Positions 6,087 through 6,405 of a stretch of DNA of 6,405 nt are shown piece by piece. The stretch is from Desulfuromonadaceae bacterium (lineage in GTDB: Bacteria > Desulfobacterota > Desulfuromonadia > Desulfuromonadales > Geopsychrobacteraceae). Every line of letters starts with the position of its first letter. The stretch's first letter is position 1. A program made the translations under genes and the position numbers. The notes under the pieces were generated by a model that made no database searches, had not been told where the DNA came from, and saw only the letters and a program-made list of their open reading frames with translations. Where the stretch lies: the NCBI GenBank assembly GCA_030639985.1, contig DAOWKG010000081.1, positions 1 to 6,405 on the forward strand, given 5' to 3'.

Positions 6087-6108
6087 CTAAATTCTACAAT
6101 GAATTTAG
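6087..6108. promoter_or_regulatory. Palindrome over the lipoprotein promoter, candidate operator
   Basis: CTAAATTC (6087-6094) and GAATTTAG (6101-6108) are perfect reverse complements with a 6-nt spacer, TACAAT. It covers the whole -10 box and most of the spacer of the lipoprotein-Slam promoter, where a bound dimeric regulator would block RNA polymerase. It does not fit the Fur consensus. No regulator gene is in view, so its binder is unknown. Confidence 0.5.
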
Positions 6109-6118
6109 TTCATGGCAA
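6091..6118 (-). promoter_or_regulatory. Sigma70-type promoter of the lipoprotein-Slam operon
   Basis: Read on the minus strand: TTGCCA (6118-6113, 5/6 match to TTGACA), a 16-nt spacer, then TAGAAT (6096-6091, 5/6 match to TATAAT). Transcription would start near 6084, leaving a leader of about 58 nt before the ATG at 6026. A second TAGAAT at 6089-6084 lacks a fitting -35. Confidence 0.6.
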
Positions 6119-6235
6119 GATTATATTTACCTAACTGCTTGGCGCTTTATGGTTGGTGATAGTTTTCTGCTGGAAATCCACGGTTACGAATGATAGGAGT
6201 TGAAATGTTTAACAGACAAGAAACATAAAACGAAA

Positions 6236-6262
6236 AAGCGGAGCCATTTTTTGGCCCCGCTT
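6236..6262 (-). terminator. Rho-independent terminator of the PEP-CTERM gene
   Basis: AAGCGGAGCC (6236-6245) pairs with GGCCCCGCTT (6253-6262) except for one A-C mismatch, around a 7-nt loop. On the minus strand the stem is followed by TTTTTCGTTTT, so it ends transcripts entering from the right. It lies about 40 nt past the stop codon of the PEP-CTERM gene and separates it from the lipoprotein-Slam operon. Confidence 0.75.
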
Positions 6263-6301
6263 AAATTGCTTTGTTGGAATATTTTACATTATTTAAGAGA
6301 T

Positions 6302-6405
6302 TTACCCCTTCTTCCGCTTTCTCCCATACCAAGCTAGACCAATTAAGCCACTACCGAGGAGGAGGACTGTGGCTGGTTCTGGGACGGGCGCGACTTCATC
6401 GACAA
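6302..6405 (-). CDS. PEP-CTERM sorting-domain protein (C-terminal end only)
   Basis: Only the last 33 codons and the TAA are in the window; the gene continues past the right edge. The visible end is a textbook PEP-CTERM signal: a PVPEPAT motif (residues 6-12 of the visible part), a hydrophobic helix (13-26, VLLLGSGLIGLAWY) and a basic tail, GRKRKKG. Such proteins are exported by Sec, and an exosortase removes the C-terminal signal at the membrane; many are linked to exopolysaccharide or biofilm matrix. The function of the main body cannot be judged. The signal implies an exosortase (EpsH/XrtA type) elsewhere in the genome. The terminator at 6236-6262 follows the stop. Confidence 0.88.
   Translation of the reverse strand, partial: VDEVAPVPEPATVLLLGSGLIGLAWYGRKRKKG

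Noticed and set aside
5367..6090. Long plus-strand open frames (5367-5897, 5461-5676, 5689-6090), one with a polyproline run
   Set aside because: They are antisense shadows of the lipoprotein gene; the polyproline is the complement of its polyglycine codons, and none has a recognisable domain.

Overview
The window looks like chromosomal accessory DNA from a Gram-negative (diderm) bacterium. Three things point to an outer membrane: lipoproteins, a Slam-type outer-membrane barrel, and a PEP-CTERM sorting signal. The mix of an IS21-family element, a membrane Ser/Thr kinase with an FHA partner and a PEP-CTERM protein would suit a Desulfuromonadales-like (former Deltaproteobacteria) organism. That placement is inference from gene content only.

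Left part (1-733): the 3' portion of an IS21-family insertion sequence. It holds istB, open at the left window edge and lacking its N-terminus, followed by an IS end with several short GTGGCC-type repeats, three of them spaced exactly 24 bp. The outer edge is probably near 733, 27 bp before the next gene.

Middle, plus strand (761-3742): (i) a lipoprotein with one MCE/MlaD-like domain and a long helical tail, with no ABC-transporter partner in view; (ii) a 53-residue YqaE/Pmp3 membrane protein at 1705-1866, preceded by a perfect 7-bp hairpin next to its ribosome binding site; (iii) a promoter at 1949-1978 and a likely two-gene operon encoding a Ser/Thr kinase with two N-terminal membrane segments and a C-terminal catalytic domain, followed 25 nt later by a small FHA-domain protein. 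Kinase and FHA protein probably form a phospho-signalling pair. The operon ends at a strong hairpin terminator (3802-3840) that also serves the converging minus-strand operon.

Right part, minus strand (6118 down to 3852): the most notable system. A promoter (6113-6118 / 6091-6096) overlaps a perfect 8-6-8 palindrome and drives a lipoprotein with an eight-glycine tether after its lipidated cysteine and a TbpB-like C-terminal barrel. The next gene is a Slam-family protein (TPR plus DUF560-type barrel). The two genes abut with no spacer and share a frame, separated by a single TAG. This is a probable type XI secretion pair: Slam exports the upstream lipoprotein to the cell surface. Beyond the promoter, a terminator (6236-6262) and the last 33 codons of a PEP-CTERM protein mark the end of another minus-strand gene entering from the right.
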